Below, piece after piece: positions 23,009-34,769 of a stretch of 64,000 nucleotides of DNA (position 1 is the first letter of the stretch; every line of letters starts with the position of its first letter). Location of the stretch: positions 6,758,001-6,822,000 of the forward strand of contig OW051495.1 of the NCBI GenBank assembly GCA_932521035.1. The letters run 5' to 3'. The position numbers and the translations under genes are program-made. This DNA is from Oscheius dolichura (taxonomy: Eukaryota > Nematoda > Chromadorea > Rhabditida > Rhabditidae). The notes below the pieces were generated by a model that saw only the letters and a program-made list of their open reading frames with translations, did not search any database and was not told the DNA's origin.

Positions 23009-26000
23009 ATGGCTTTGACTTCGGAGGACGACCCCGGGTATGGGGCGGGTAAGTGGCGCCGGGGTATGAGGGGAAGAGGCTGTCACTTTCAGGTGCTGCC
23101 AATGAAGGGCCAGGGCCGATGGAAGCGGCAGACGGATTCGACGATTATCCTCTCGGGATTGATCTCGGATTGAGGTGGGATTTATCCTAGATCAATGTTT
23201 TATGTTTCAGTGAGCGGCAATGTCTCCTGGCCCGGCAGCGTCTTATTGAAGAAGTCATCCAGGAGCAGAGCCAGTCCTTCGACCAGGTCCGAACTTTTCC
23301 TTTTACCAAGACATTCATTCATTTTAGGACGTGTTGGACGAGTTGGCCAATCTACAGAGAATAAACACGGACGAGGATGAGCGGGAGGACGAGGAACAGC
23401 GACAGACGCGGGTAGCCAACGCCCTCCACCATGAGGGAATTCCCCTAACACCACGGGCCGAGGCGGCCATCGCCAACTACATGGTCCGCAAATATTCTGG
23501 TAGCCTCTGTTATCCATTCTACAGTATGAATTCCCTTCAGAACCAGCCGAGTTGGATAGAATTATAGAGCGGCCGGGGCTGGAAGAGACACGCGCCGTCA
23601 ATATCCTTCCGGCCAGTAGGAATCTCGAACTTCCTGTAAATAGCCTCGTCGCCTTTGGCCGTCGACCTTCGACCAGTGCCAACACCAGACCCTCTCGTTC
23701 GTTTCTCTTAATTACTAGTTTATGAGGTTGTCTCTTTAGGAAAGGCGACAAGTTCCTCGGAGAACAGCTCGCTGGGATGGCAGGCCTCGAAGGCGTCGCT
23801 GAAGGAGAGGATCGAGCACATGTATTGTAACGAGCTGATGGCCGACGTCTACTTTTTCGTCGGAAAGGATGAACATCGCCAGGTGACCCTTCTATCCATT
23901 GCCTGCTCCTCTCGAGTACATCTTCCTCTGTACTTTGTGATATTCGATTTGTGGCCTCTCCTCCCTCATCCTATCCTAATCCTTCAGAGAATCCCCGCAC
24001 ACAAATTCGTGCTCTCGATTGGCTCTGTTGTTTTCGACGCCATGTTCAACAGCGGATTAACCCCTCAGAATTCTCGAGGTAACATCCTCCCCCTTGGTTC
24101 CGTCTAAGAAGAGATGAGCCATTCAGAACCATTGGAGATCGAGCTGCCCGACGTCGAGCCATCCGCCTTCCAGACCCTGCTCAAGTTCCTCTACACCGAC
24201 AATGTCAAAATCGAGCCGGAAAACGTCATGACCACCCTTTACACAGGTAATTTTTAGCCAGAAATACCAGATCCCCCTGTTTTCAGCCAAGAAATACGCC
24301 GTGCCTGCCATGGAGAAGGCCTGCGTCGACTTCCTCAAGGAGCGGCTGGGGGCGGACAACGCCTTCATGCTCTTGACACAGGTCGGTCTTACAACGAACT
24401 TTCTTGACGAGAAGAAGTTCTTTTTTTGGACATAAAAGAGTTTCAGGCCCGCCTCTTTGATGAGCCCCAACTGGAGATGCTCTGCCTGGAACTGATAGAC
24501 AAAAACACCCACGAGGCTCTCCTAGGAGACGGTGGGAGCATTGCCCTTCCTCTTTTTATTCTTTATTTTCTAGGTTTTACTGAAATAGACGTGAACACGC
24601 TGTGTGCCGTCCTGGCCAGGGACACCCTCCGCGTCCGGGAGGCCCACCTCTTCCAGGTGAGACCCCTCCCCCATAAAACAGGCCGATGTTCAATATTCAT
24701 CCCTGATATTATCACACGAGTATCGGCCCGAGTTATTAGAGTTGAAGAGTACAGCACTTGGCCGAGCCGCCGGACTTGAGGAACTCGGACATGTTGACGA
24801 AGAGCACCTCGTAGCCGGCTTTCTCCAGCATCTCGGCCGTCTGCTCGCTTCCCTGGTGCATTATCACCTTCTGGCCGACAACCACCGCGTTACAGGCAAA
24901 GTTGGCGGCGTCCTTCTCGCTCACCTCCAGCATCTCCTCCATATGGTTCATTATCTTCTCCTGGGAGGGCCGGTCGAAGGCCTTCCGGTACCACAGGCCG
25001 CAGCCCTTCTCCAACGGGCAGAAACACGTGTCCAAATGGTAGAAGCTGGAAGGGAGGAAGCCATTAGAGGGGAAAGGAGAGAGGCTACCGGTTATCGACG
25101 AGTTTGACGGGCTGAACGGAGATGCGATCCTTCGGGGTGCTGAGCATCTTCTGGATGTCGTCGACGGCCTCGGCCTGGGAGCGCGGCCCGACTCCGGAGA
25201 AGAGGACATTGCCCTCGCGGCCGCCGAAGAGCGCGTCCCCCGCGCCCTCGTGTACCCATTCCTCGTGTTTGAACGTGAAGTAGCCCTGAGAACGCAGCCA
25301 GTTGCCGTACAATTTCTGTTCTCCTCGTCGCTGGGGATGCTTGAAGTTGGCCAGATACGCGGCATTCCCCCTGATCACGGCCGCGTTCGCGATGAAGACC
25401 ATATCCGGCAGGTGGCCGCCTCCCTTCGGCTCCATGACGGTCACCTCGGCCCCGGCTGCCCGGATAGTCTCCTTGAGCTTCTTCCACTGTCCCATGGCCG
25501 CCGTCTGGTCCACGGGCTCCTTCATGCCCATCCAGACATTGATACTGTACTCCACCTGAACTTATCCTCCTCCTCGAGAAAAAACAAAGGCGAACTCTGA
25601 AGTAAGTAGGCCGGCACATGGCAAACCGGGGGATTAATTTGCTCATGTTCAACCGGCTACGAGTAGAGAAGGCCCCCAATGGCCGTGGTAATCTCCCGAC
25701 ATTCAACCTGTCTCCTTTTCAGTCCGTAATCCGATGGGCCAAGGAAGAATGTCTCCGAAAGGAACTGGACGACAGCACCGAGTCACAGAGACAAGTCCTG
25801 GGAAATGCTCTCCAGCTCATTCGATTCCCCCTGATGACTATCGAGGAATTCGCCCAGACCGCTGGTAAGACCCTCCTCGCTTTCTGAATTATTCCCATTT
25901 CTAGCCCAATCCGGTCTCCTTTCCTACAAGGAATGTGTCCAGATATTCCTCTACTACACCGTCAACCCCAAACCGAACACCGGCTTCAATGATAAGTACG

Positions 26001-26650
26001 TTTTAATTCGGAATACTTCTATTAACTTTCTTTCCAGTCCACGTTGTGCCATGGCCGGAAAAGAGCTGGTCATCTGCCGCTTCCAGAGAAACGAAGCCCG
26101 TTGGGGTTACACCACTGTCCCTGACAGAATCAAGTAGTTTTTATACAGAATTATTTCAATATCAATGTTTTAGATTCATGGTAGATTGCCCAATTTATGT
26201 GATCGGGTTTGGCCTGTATGGAGGCATTACAGGACCCCACGAGTATGGAGTAACAATCCAGATACTTCACTGTGGAACGGGAAAAGTAATAGCAGAAAAC
26301 GAGACATCGTTCGTCTGCGACGGGTCCTCGAGCACGTTTAGAGTGCTTTTCGTAGACCCGGTGGAGATTACGCCCTCCGTTACTTATATTGCTAGTGCAT
26401 TCCTGAAGGTCAATTTGACTGGAATAAGAAGGATGAAGATGTTCAGGGGCCCGATTCCTACTATGGAACAAAAGGACTACGTCGGATTGTGCACCAGTCC
26501 TCTGCCGGCAACGTGACATTTCAATTCACATATGCAGCTGGAAATAATAATGGAACTAGTGTAGAAGACGGACAAATACCCGAAATCATTTTTCACACAA
26601 AGAATTACAAAACGAAGGATAATGAAAACGGTTTAGGCCCCCGAAACTAG
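23009..26650 (+). CDS. BTB/BACK/PHR-domain protein, BTBD1/2/6-type
   Basis: The C-terminal two thirds follow the BTBD family throughout: [29 protein letters not shown], the BTB fold ([57 protein letters not shown]), the BACK region ([48 protein letters not shown]) and a PHR domain ([62 protein letters not shown]). Such proteins act as Cullin-3 adaptors. An extra 180-residue acidic N-terminal part (start [12 protein letters not shown] at 23009) is joined through an AG acceptor near 23745; reading through would instead end in a TGA at 23723-23725, so it could be a separate upstream gene. Intron 24657-25721 contains the DDAH gene. Stop at 26648-26650. Confidence 0.82.
24736..25646 (-). CDS. dimethylarginine dimethylaminohydrolase (DDAH)
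   Basis: Hydrolyses asymmetric dimethylarginine to citrulline and dimethylamine. Three exons (25646-25596, 25555-25089, 25045-24736) sum to 275 codons plus stop, the expected size. Signatures: MCRPTYF and VEYSINVWM at the N-terminus, [30 protein letters not shown], the catalytic histidine motif [11 protein letters not shown], and the C-terminal catalytic Cys in SAKCCTLQL. Introns are 40 and 43 bp. The whole gene lies on the opposite strand within an intron of the BTBD gene. The start could be the inner ATG (MCRPTYF) instead of the chosen MSKLIPRF. Confidence 0.92.
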
Positions 26651-26801
26651 CCAGATGGAAACCTGTACATTTTGTAAAAATAAACAAATCGATTTGCTCC
26701 AAGTGTTTTCCTAGAATTTCATCTATCAGTCGCTGCTTTTAGAAATCTACAATTTATAAAAACAAAAAAATAACTACGAAACATTACAAATTAATAGGAG
26801 A

Positions 26802-27911
26802 TCACTTGATTTTGGGAGGGTGGCCTCGTCTTTTCTTCTTTAAACTCGTTGTACTAGTCGATTGATGGAATCTTTTCCGAGAGCCTACGATATTTGTTGT
26901 ATCTTGAGAAGGAGAGGAACTCTTCGAGCTAGTAGAACTGCTCGTGGAATCAGACTTAGACGTGTTTTCTGTACTGCTAGTCTCATCTGAATCAGCAACG
27001 TTTTGCGTTTCGCCACTCGTGCTCTGTGTCTCATCATTTTCGTCTAGCGCTTCTTCATCTTCATTTGTTCTTTCAGCCTCTTCGTTTTGGTCAACTCTCA
27101 TTCCATCATCTGGTGCCATTTCATATGTTCTTTCGGCCTCTTCAATTTGATCAACTCTCATTTCATACTCTGCTGCCATCTCATAAGATCTTTGTAATTC
27201 CAGAGGTACAGTTTTTGTCAATCCCTCTTCTACAGGCGTATTGCATTCCGTCATTTCTGGATCTTCACTTTCTTCTTTGATTACACGATCATCATTTGTT
27301 CTTCCACTTGATCCAGCTCGACTGGTTCCAATTGTACTTTCGAGAGCACCTTCAGAAGTTGGCTCCTCTTTGATATCCACTTCCTCTTTAATTTCGTACA
27401 GTGGTGCAAGGCCAAGCTCTTTCCGTGCCTGAATATGTGGATGGCATAATATCAAGTAATATACATACCATGTCTCCGATTTTGTGTAATAATTTCTCGT
27501 TTTTGTTAAACCAATTAATTTTAAGCTGCTTCTCAATTTTATGCGATATAGTATTTTGTAGTCTAAAATCCAATGACACAATAGAGAAAAATAACTAACT
27601 GAGGCCGAGTGACGTATGCCCTTGTTTCATGAATAATTTTCTCTTTGAGATCTTTATTCATATCGACCTGTTTGTTAGTATCGGCAAAGCAGCTTTTAAA
27701 AACCATATCTGAATTTCTCTTTCCATCTTCCTGTAAACATATGACATGAACGAAGTTTTGAAAATCTTACTCTCAGTAGATCAAAAAATCCTTCTTCTTC
27801 AAGCTCAAAAACAGCTTTCTTAATAAGACTACCAAAAGTTCCATCATTTTTAATTTGCCTCATAACTTTGGCAATTATTTCCTTTGCTTGGGATTGGTCA
27901 TCATGTGCCAT
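26802..27911 (-). CDS. acidic, Ser-rich protein, possible chromatin role
   Basis: Exons join MAHDDQSQAKEIIAKVMRQIKNDGTFGSL...FELEEEGFFDLLR to EDGKRNSDMVFKSCFADTNKQVDM and a helical segment, then ARKELGLAPLYEIKEEVDIKEEP. The second half is acidic, has a twofold repeat (RSYEMAAEYEMRVDQIEEAER / RTYEMAPDDGMRVDQNEEAER), a Ser/Thr run and a basic tail, KKKRRGHPPKIK, that looks like an NLS or AT-hook. The N-terminal helix only weakly recalls BOD1/COMPASS-Shg1; I do not assign it. The gene is AT-rich compared with the DDAH/BTBD genes beside it. Confidence 0.6.
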
Positions 27912-28463
27912 AAATATCTGAAAAGAAATGTATTTATATATCTAGCGCAAAAATAGGAAAACATTTAAAGTAACGTTACTACAACCTTGGACTCCCATAA
28001 AAACTGGAAAAGATTGAGTTCTGACATTGTAAAGGAAAGCCTAAAAGACGCATGCCATGTATTAATCGATTAGCAGCAGTAAAGAATGTATATCTCAGCC
28101 TTATACATGCTCTACTCTGTGTTTTAATATAAAAAATAATGCATTTACCTCTTCGGGATAACACAGAATGTGCGGTAAATTATAAAAAGACAAACCTCGG
28201 TTGTGTTCTTATTCTATCTAATGGCTTAGATGTCGGTATTGAGCCAGCAAAGCTATTGGCAAATTGGTAATCTGAAAGAAAGTAGTAAGATTTGCAGAGT
28301 AAGGAACAAGAGAAAAACTGGAAGCAAAAGCGGATCTAGCAAAACGAAGCTTTCTTTTGATTCGCTTCGAAGCATCGAGCAAAAGTAAATTTGGAACAGT
28401 GCCAAGCGTTTAGCTTTCGCAGAAAACAGCAACCATGTCTCGGCGCGAGGAAGAACTGAAAAT

Positions 28464-28582
28464 GCTTACGGCCATACCACGTTGAAAGTACGCCATCCCG
28501 TCCGATCTGGCAAGTCAAGCAACGTTGGGCCCGGTTAGTACTTGGATCGGAGACGGCTTGGGAATCCCGGGTGTCGTAAACT
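28464..28582 (+). rRNA. 5S rRNA, copy 1 (slightly degenerate)
   Basis: 119 nt beginning GCTTACGGCCATACCACG and containing the family internal-control-region sequences (GTTAGTACTTGGATCGGAGA). It agrees closely with the Caenorhabditis 5S sequence. Compared with copy 2 it has two changes, one of which (GTAAACT for GTAAGCT) breaks a terminal stem pair, so it may be a variant or pseudogene. A T-run follows (CTTTTCCTTTTTTT), a normal Pol III stop. Confidence 0.92.
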
Positions 28583-28692
28583 TTTCCTTTTTTTCCCTTC
28601 ACTTTCCATATCTTATAAACTCGCTTTTATATATATTGTACTACATTTTTACAGGTTTTTTAAATTGATACTTTATTTACACCAAAAATTGG

Positions 28693-31203
28693 CTAACAAG
28701 AAACGTGCACATTTACAAAACCGTTTTCTGTGAAGAAAGATAACCAATGGCTCACGTCTTCCCTGGGACTCTTCATTGAGATCTTGTCCAGTCCTACGCT
28801 AAACGCTATTCGCTGCTCTATCTGAAAATACATATTATTTATTTTTTTCTTTTCTAATAATAAACCAACCAGAAGGGTAGCTGCCTTGATGAGTTCTGCC
28901 GTCTCGGGGAGGTCCACCGTAATTGTGATGTCATTCTGTAACTCTTCTTTTCCCTTTTCATTCGAGTCAACATACATTTGGATTGACATTCGTAACGTCG
29001 GGTCTGAGTTTCGGAACGGGGATAATTCTCTTCGTGGGCGGTTTGGTCGAGCGGAACCCCAAAGTGACAATTCTGGTCACCGGGGGCAGTCTCGTCCCCG
29101 GGGGCCGGGCAGTCTGCCAGGCTTGTCGAGCAGTCGGCGTCGTCGTGGACGTGGACGGTTTATTGTCCTTCTCCCCGGGCTCTTCCTTGATTTGGGGAGT
29201 TATCAACGGCTCCAGGGTGTCCTCCTCGTGTCTCATCTGCTCGGCCAGCAATTTCTGGGCATAGTTCGTCGTCGGATCGAAGGTCCCTTGAATTACTAGA
29301 AAAAGAATAATATACAATAACAAGAAGACCCACTCTGTGCCTCCATGATCCTCTTGTCCGGATTGCTCGCCATCCATTTGTTCAGCAGGTGGTACTCCTC
29401 CTTCATACTCTCGTCGACCTTGTCCCATCTCCCGGTATTCTGCATCAGATCTTGTAGATTCCTACTGTAATTCTTGGTCTTTTTCAATAAAAAGTAACCC
29501 GAACATGTTCAAATGGTCTCCCAGCTGCAGGGGAGTCAGTTTCAACAGCTTCATCTCCCGTTTTACGTTTTTGATCAGAGAAAAGGTATCCAGGGAGTGG
29601 TAGAAGTTGCCATTATCCACGACTGAAGACGGAAATGAAATGAATAAGAAGAAAAGAAGGAGCCTACTCTTTTTGGTGGTGGTCGGGTGGAATATGACAT
29701 CCTCCTCCTCCTCCTCCTCGTCTGCCACCTCCGTCTTCACCCCCTGCATGTCGTCTCCTCTCGACTGGAGCCAGTCATTCAATTTGGAAAAGACCCGTCT
29801 TCCGGGGAGATTCAGATGTTCCCACGGAATGGGCTGGAGAAAGAGCTGCTGGAATCGGGGATAGTCACTGAAAAGGACTAGAAGTACTGTAGGCTATAAA
29901 ATAGTTACATTTGCAGCTGGACACAGAGGATCTGCGACGGCAGATTCTGTCTTTGTAGCCTCTCCTCCACTCTTCTCCGAATATCTTCCGTATCCAGAGA
30001 AGCACCCTTGGGTTCGTCTAAAATCTTCTTCTAATTCTACTAGTATGCCTCCGGCGACCTTCGGCCGCGTTTGGATTAAAAATATGACAGTCGAAAAAGA
30101 TTGGACGGTCGAATAAAACCTGACCGGTCGGATCTTTCTGCTTCTCTAACTGTCTGCTTTTGACCGTCAAATCCGTACAGACGACAGGTCTTGCAGACAG
30201 ACAGACAGAGATCTGCCTATTATTAGGGTAGGATAAACTAATACTTTCCCACCTTTAGTGAATTTCCACATCTCTGCCCGTTGATTCAGCGGCAGATTGA
30301 GGTAGCGGTTCAATAGCCGGGCCTGTTTCTTGCCGCTGACATTGAAGCTGTCGTAGACGTTGGGCTTATTCACCAGGGCATAGACCCAGGAATACTTTCT
30401 GAATATGTTCTGCTTAATTTATAGAAAGAGACTCACACCCCGGAGCCCTTGGCGTAGTCCGAGACCGAGACGTTGTATGTCTCCATCTCCTCCTGCATCT
30501 GCCGGACCATCTCTATCGTGTCCACCTCCTCGTTGTCGTCCTGCTCTACACGATCCGATATGTAATGCATAAACGACAAGAGCTTTCCATCGGCCTGCTG
30601 GTCGTTGAGGATCTCGAGGGCCCGTTCCTTCTCGGGAATCTGGAGCCAGCCCCACAGTTTCCGGCACTGGGCCCGGCCGGACTCCTGGAGGATGTCATAC
30701 TGTCGGGGGGCACAGATCATCCGAGACAACCACATTTGGCCTCTGGAATGGGAGGAGAAGAGACTTATTTCCAGAAGGAAGACTCACATCTCCAATTTTC
30801 GGGCAATCCTCGCCTGGGGCACTTTGTAGACCTTCATGAAATTGACGAGTTCGTCCACCATGGTCTCCGCGTCGACCCATTCCTTCTTCGGGATAATTTC
30901 CCCGGTCGGGGAGACCATTATAATGTCCTAGAAAAAGAGGAAATATCAAAAAATAAAGGGGAAGACTTACATCCGAAGGGTTTCGGAGCTTCTGGGCGGG
31001 AACCTTCAACTTGAGTTTCTTCACATCTCCACAGGCTTGTCTCTCGACTAAAAACATAAAGTTTAATCTTTTTTAAAATTCAAAACACCTTCAAAATTGG
31101 GAATAAGCCGTCTCTTATTGTGGATTTTATAAGAAGGAGAACCGGCATTGAGAGTATTCAGCAGGAGGAGGGGGTCCTTCACGTCGGCCGGGTCATCGTC
31201 CAT
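28693..31203 (-). CDS. CUT-domain transcription factor with four CUT domains
   Basis: Starts MDDDPADVKDPL at 31203; about ten short exons. Four copies of the CUT pattern (helix-Q-x-A/L...S/L-x-x-L...P-x-x...R-x...W) can be read in order: AETMVDELVNFM-VPQARIARKLE...CRKLWGWLQIP; VDTIEMVRQMQEEM-YAKGSGVRKYSWVYALVNKP...LLNRYLNLP; LDTEDIRRRVEERL...PIPWEHLNLPGRRVFSKLNDWLQ; LDTFSLIKNVKREM...NYSRNLQDLM...YHLLNKWM. CUT domains bind DNA in Cux, Satb and Onecut proteins. No homeodomain was seen. The C-terminal region (NDITITVDLPETAELIKAA) has an unresolved frame change near 29000, so the last exons are uncertain. Stop at 28693. Confidence 0.72.
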
Positions 31204-31529
31204 TCCTGTGTGATATTTAAACGGACCGCGGTATCACACCACGGCCGAAAACAAATCGAGCGAGCGCGGAATCGGCGCGACCCCCAAAATCGATAACAAC
31301 ACGCGGGAGAGGGGGAGAAAGCAAAACGTGAAGTAGGGCGCCAATGGGAAAACAGCTGTTCGGAAAGAAATAGAAGGCTGTAGAAGGGGCACACTTTCTG
31401 GACCAGTCATAGCTTATTGTTGTGTACGTGTGTAATACAATGTCTTTGCGTAGTCAGATCATATAGAAGGCAGGTTCAATCGTCTGAATCTATCCCGGCT
31501 TTGCCATCCCGTGCCGAGTAAGCAGTTAT

Positions 31530-31648
31530 GCTTACGGCCATACCACGTTGAAAGTACGCCATCCCGTCCGATCTGGCAAGTCAAGCAACGTTGGGCTCGG
31601 TTAGTACTTGGATCGGAGACGGCTTGGGAATCCCGGGTGTCGTAAGCT
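31530..31648 (+). rRNA. 5S rRNA, copy 2
   Basis: 119 nt from GCTTACGGCC to the paired end CGTAAGCT, identical to copy 1 apart from two positions. The terminal stem is intact, so this is the likelier functional copy. A T-run (CCTTTTTTT) follows. It lies 327 bp upstream of the start of the CUT gene, with copy 1 just past that gene's 3' end; SL1 RNA, linked to 5S in C. elegans, was not found in either flank. Confidence 0.95.
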
Positions 31649-31726
31649 TTTGCCTTTTTTTGAAAATGCCCCTCATTTTTTACGAATAAATATTTTTATT
31701 TTTGTTATGTACAGATGGATAAATAA

Positions 31727-32270
31727 TTATTTTGACATTTCCAAGGAGTTCCTACGTGAGTCTACCTTGGGAACATCGATAAGGAGGTGGCCGTCCTTCT
31801 GTGGTTTTTTGTGCAGCGCCGTGAGATCACAACTTTCAGGCAGGGACCACTTTCGAACGAACTTTCTAAATTTTTCTTATAGAGCACCATTCTCAACCGA
31901 TTCTCACTTTTCACTGTGTTCTTTTCGGTGATGATGATTGTGGTGGCTCTTGTGTTCGCCTTCTACCGTAAGCACCTGGCCATCCAGATGCACCTTGACC
32001 TCGTCCGGCTTGAAGTGGTGGACATCCACGTCAATTTCGAACTTCTCCTCGTCGTCGACGACCTAGAAGAGGGAATTAGGGGCTGAGGGGGAGACTTACG
32101 GTAGAGGGGCACTCATCCACGGAGGACTTCTTACGCTTCAAAAACGGTATGAGGGAATGCTCCATATCACGGAAGACATTGTCAAAAGAGAACTGGGAGT
32201 AGGGGAAGAGAGACATCTCGGGGGGAGACTGGGGCTGTTGACTGCCGGCTGGGGGTTTTATTTTAGGCAT
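31727..32270 (-). CDS. small heat-shock protein (alpha-crystallin domain)
   Basis: ATP-independent holdase chaperone. Three exons: 32270-32100 carries an N-terminal MPKIKPPAGSQQ... region, the next starts at 32062 with VVDDEEKFEIDVDVHHFKPDEVKVHLDGQVLTVEGEHK, and the last encodes FRKFVRKWSLPESCDLTALHKK-KDGHLLIDVPK. These are the core strands and the conserved DG-L pattern of HSP20. A His-rich loop (HHNHHHRKEHSEK) is present. The upstream region to the neighbouring gene is only about 140 bp and contains a CACGTG E-box (near 32350); no clear heat-shock element was recognised. Confidence 0.9.
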
Positions 32271-32408
32271 CGGAGCACGTGCGCGGGAAACATAACAAAG
32301 GGCAGAAAATAGCCGGGTGTTGCAGATAACTGTTGACGGCGGGACAGTTCACGTGGGGAGGGAGATAGCCAGCTGTACGACCGGATAGAAAAAGATGTTT
32401 ATTCCTAG

Positions 32409-34389
32409 TCAAACATCGATAACATTATTTGTGGACAGAAGCGTTCGCCGCTCCTCCTCGACTGAAGGAGCGAACGAGGCCCTCGACGCCTTCGGGGCGG
32501 GTGTCGGCTCTGCCAGTTTGCCCCCCTGTTCCAGTAGTTGAAGAGGAATCGCCGGGTGGGGCATGCCCACCGGGGCACTGTGTACCGTATTCTGGTTGCT
32601 GACGGAGGTCATCGGGAGGGCCGGCTCGTGGTTCAGATTATCTAAACTCTTCGCTTTTTCCCTCGAAATTAAGAGGGGACTGACGGATGTCCTCCCGGAT
32701 CTGGCGGATGAGTTCGTCAGCGTCCGCTTCGACGAGGGACTCCTTCGACAGGTGGTGGATTATACCCGCGCCGAAGCCATCTCCCAACACGTTGACTGCC
32801 GTACGAATACGGTCTCTAGAACATTTGTAAAGTAAAATAAAGGAAGAAGTCCCCACAGAAGCCAGTCAACGGTGAGAAGGAGACTGAGATCCTTAGCTGG
32901 GAGTCCGACAGTAGTCAGGACAATGACGATAGTATCCAGTCCGGCGGGGACGGAACCGGAACCGATGGAGGCTACTGTCGTCGTGATACTGAACAATTCG
33001 TCGACTTCTTCAAAAGACAACTAACCTAATTGTGAGGAGTTCCAGCCAGGTAAGTTTGACATTTTGCAGCTGGGCAATGAAGATGACGGCCACTGATTCG
33101 TATAGAGCTGTGCCGTCCTGAAATAACTCCCGTGAAAGAACAGTTCTCATTCTTACCATAGTGATGGTAGCTCCCAGCGGCAGTACAAATCGGGTGACTC
33201 GTCTATCAATCTTCAGATTTTCTTCCAATGCGCGGAATGTGACCGGCAGGGTGGCTCCACTAGACGCTGTCCCGAATGCCGTGGCCAAGGCTTGTAACAT
33301 GCCGGTCATGTAGGCGAAGGGACTCTTCCGGGTGACCATGAAATAGAGAAGAGGAAGGGTCAGAAGGGAGTGGATCATCAGGCCACAGATGACCGTGACC
33401 ACGTACATGGCCAAGGCTTGGGCCGTCTCGGCCAGATTGTCAATGTCCACGATGTTTTTACAGACCAAGGAGAGGATGCCGATTGGATAACACCTGGGGA
33501 ATATTGAACATGGGGATAGGTGATACTAACCACATAAGAGCAGAGATCCACCTCATGATTATGGCATCCAAGACGATGAAGAAGTTAATCATCAGGCGGG
33601 CCTGGTCACCCAAGATACTCAAGATGATGCCGAATCCACTGCAGAAGACAATCAACCCTGGAAGGAGACAAGAGTTGAAAGAAGGGCCCCCTCCTACCCA
33701 ATACATTCATTTCATTGGTATACATGAGCAGTGGTTTCTGTGGCAAGTCGGTGTTATTCATAATGGTGCCGTTTATTCGCAAGACTCGGGGCTGCTTCGG
33801 CTGATAGTAGGTTTGTACCTGGAATCGATACTCCGAGGGGACCGGTACCCGCCGACCTGTTGGAACGTGGCCTGGACTATATTCTCGGGGAACATGTTAC
33901 GGATCTGGTCGAGGAAGGTGTCGAGGGTGGACAGGGCCGTGTCCTCGAGTGTGCCCCTGCCGAGCGAGTCGATGAGATCAGGAGAACCCGGGTGGATCGA
34001 AGAGACCAAGATTATTCCTGTCTAAAGGTTACTGTATCCTTTGATATTTAAAGAGAAACTGACAAACGTGGACAGGAATGTGGTGATGAGATAGTAGATG
34101 ACAGTGATGATCCCAATCCGGCGGGCATCCTTCGCTCTCACCTGGGCCAGCGCCGAGATGACCGACGATATAATTAGGGGCAGGATCATCATCTCCACAA
34201 TTTGCATGAATATCTCTCCCGGGAACCCGATCAAACTGATTGTGTCATTACTGAACATTTGGAGGGTTTTAGGAGGAGGAGGAGGACGGGATACCTGGGG
34301 TTGAATGGACGGATGACGAAGCCGATGACAACTCCCAAGACGACGGACTCGATGGTCAGGACAAGCAGAAGGTCCTTTTTGAGTCCCAT
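32409..34389 (-). CDS. SLC1-family excitatory amino acid transporter
   Basis: Na+-coupled glutamate/aspartate transporter of the plasma membrane. Start [19 protein letters not shown] at 34389. Visible features: TM2-3 with [19 protein letters not shown], an extracellular loop with NNT (glycosylation), [18 protein letters not shown]5, the hairpin motif [24 protein letters not shown], the substrate-binding GATITMDGTALYE block, and [17 protein letters not shown] followed by [22 protein letters not shown]. The C-terminal tail is Ser/Pro-rich and ends NNVIDV. About nine exons. The last exon join (near 32615-32640) is inferred. Confidence 0.92.
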
Positions 34390-34769
34390 AGCGGGACGGC
34401 GGAGACCTATAGGGGGGAAAGAGAATCATTGGAGGGAATGATAGAACGAAGGGGACAAATAGGGGGAAGTGGTCAAAACAAGGAGACGCTCTTTGCCAAA
34501 GAGACACAGTCCGACCGATCGACTGTCTTATGTCTCACGGGTTCATTTTAGGAGTAGGAGCAAAGGGGCAGAGTGGGAATGTAGTGCGGACAAAGGTGGA
34601 CAGGAAATGGGATGTAAAGCCGGGAGAGACGATCACATTTGAATGCGAACCTGCGTAAGCGAGAGGAGTTTCGGCCGACTGGCGACGTCAATGTAAAACG
34701 ACAGAATTTATTTTGTTGTGTACCGGTAGAGTTAGGATGGGAGATCTCGAAGCGAAGATGAGAAGGGAA

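Noticed and set aside
24742-25107. plus-strand frame of 121 codons over DDAH
   Set aside because: Shadow of the DDAH coding exons; splice evidence and catalytic motifs are on the minus strand.
26802-27911. BOD1/COMPASS-Shg1 assignment of the acidic gene
   Set aside because: Only a weak helical resemblance of the N-terminus (IKNDGTFGSLIKK) could be pointed to; not enough to name it.
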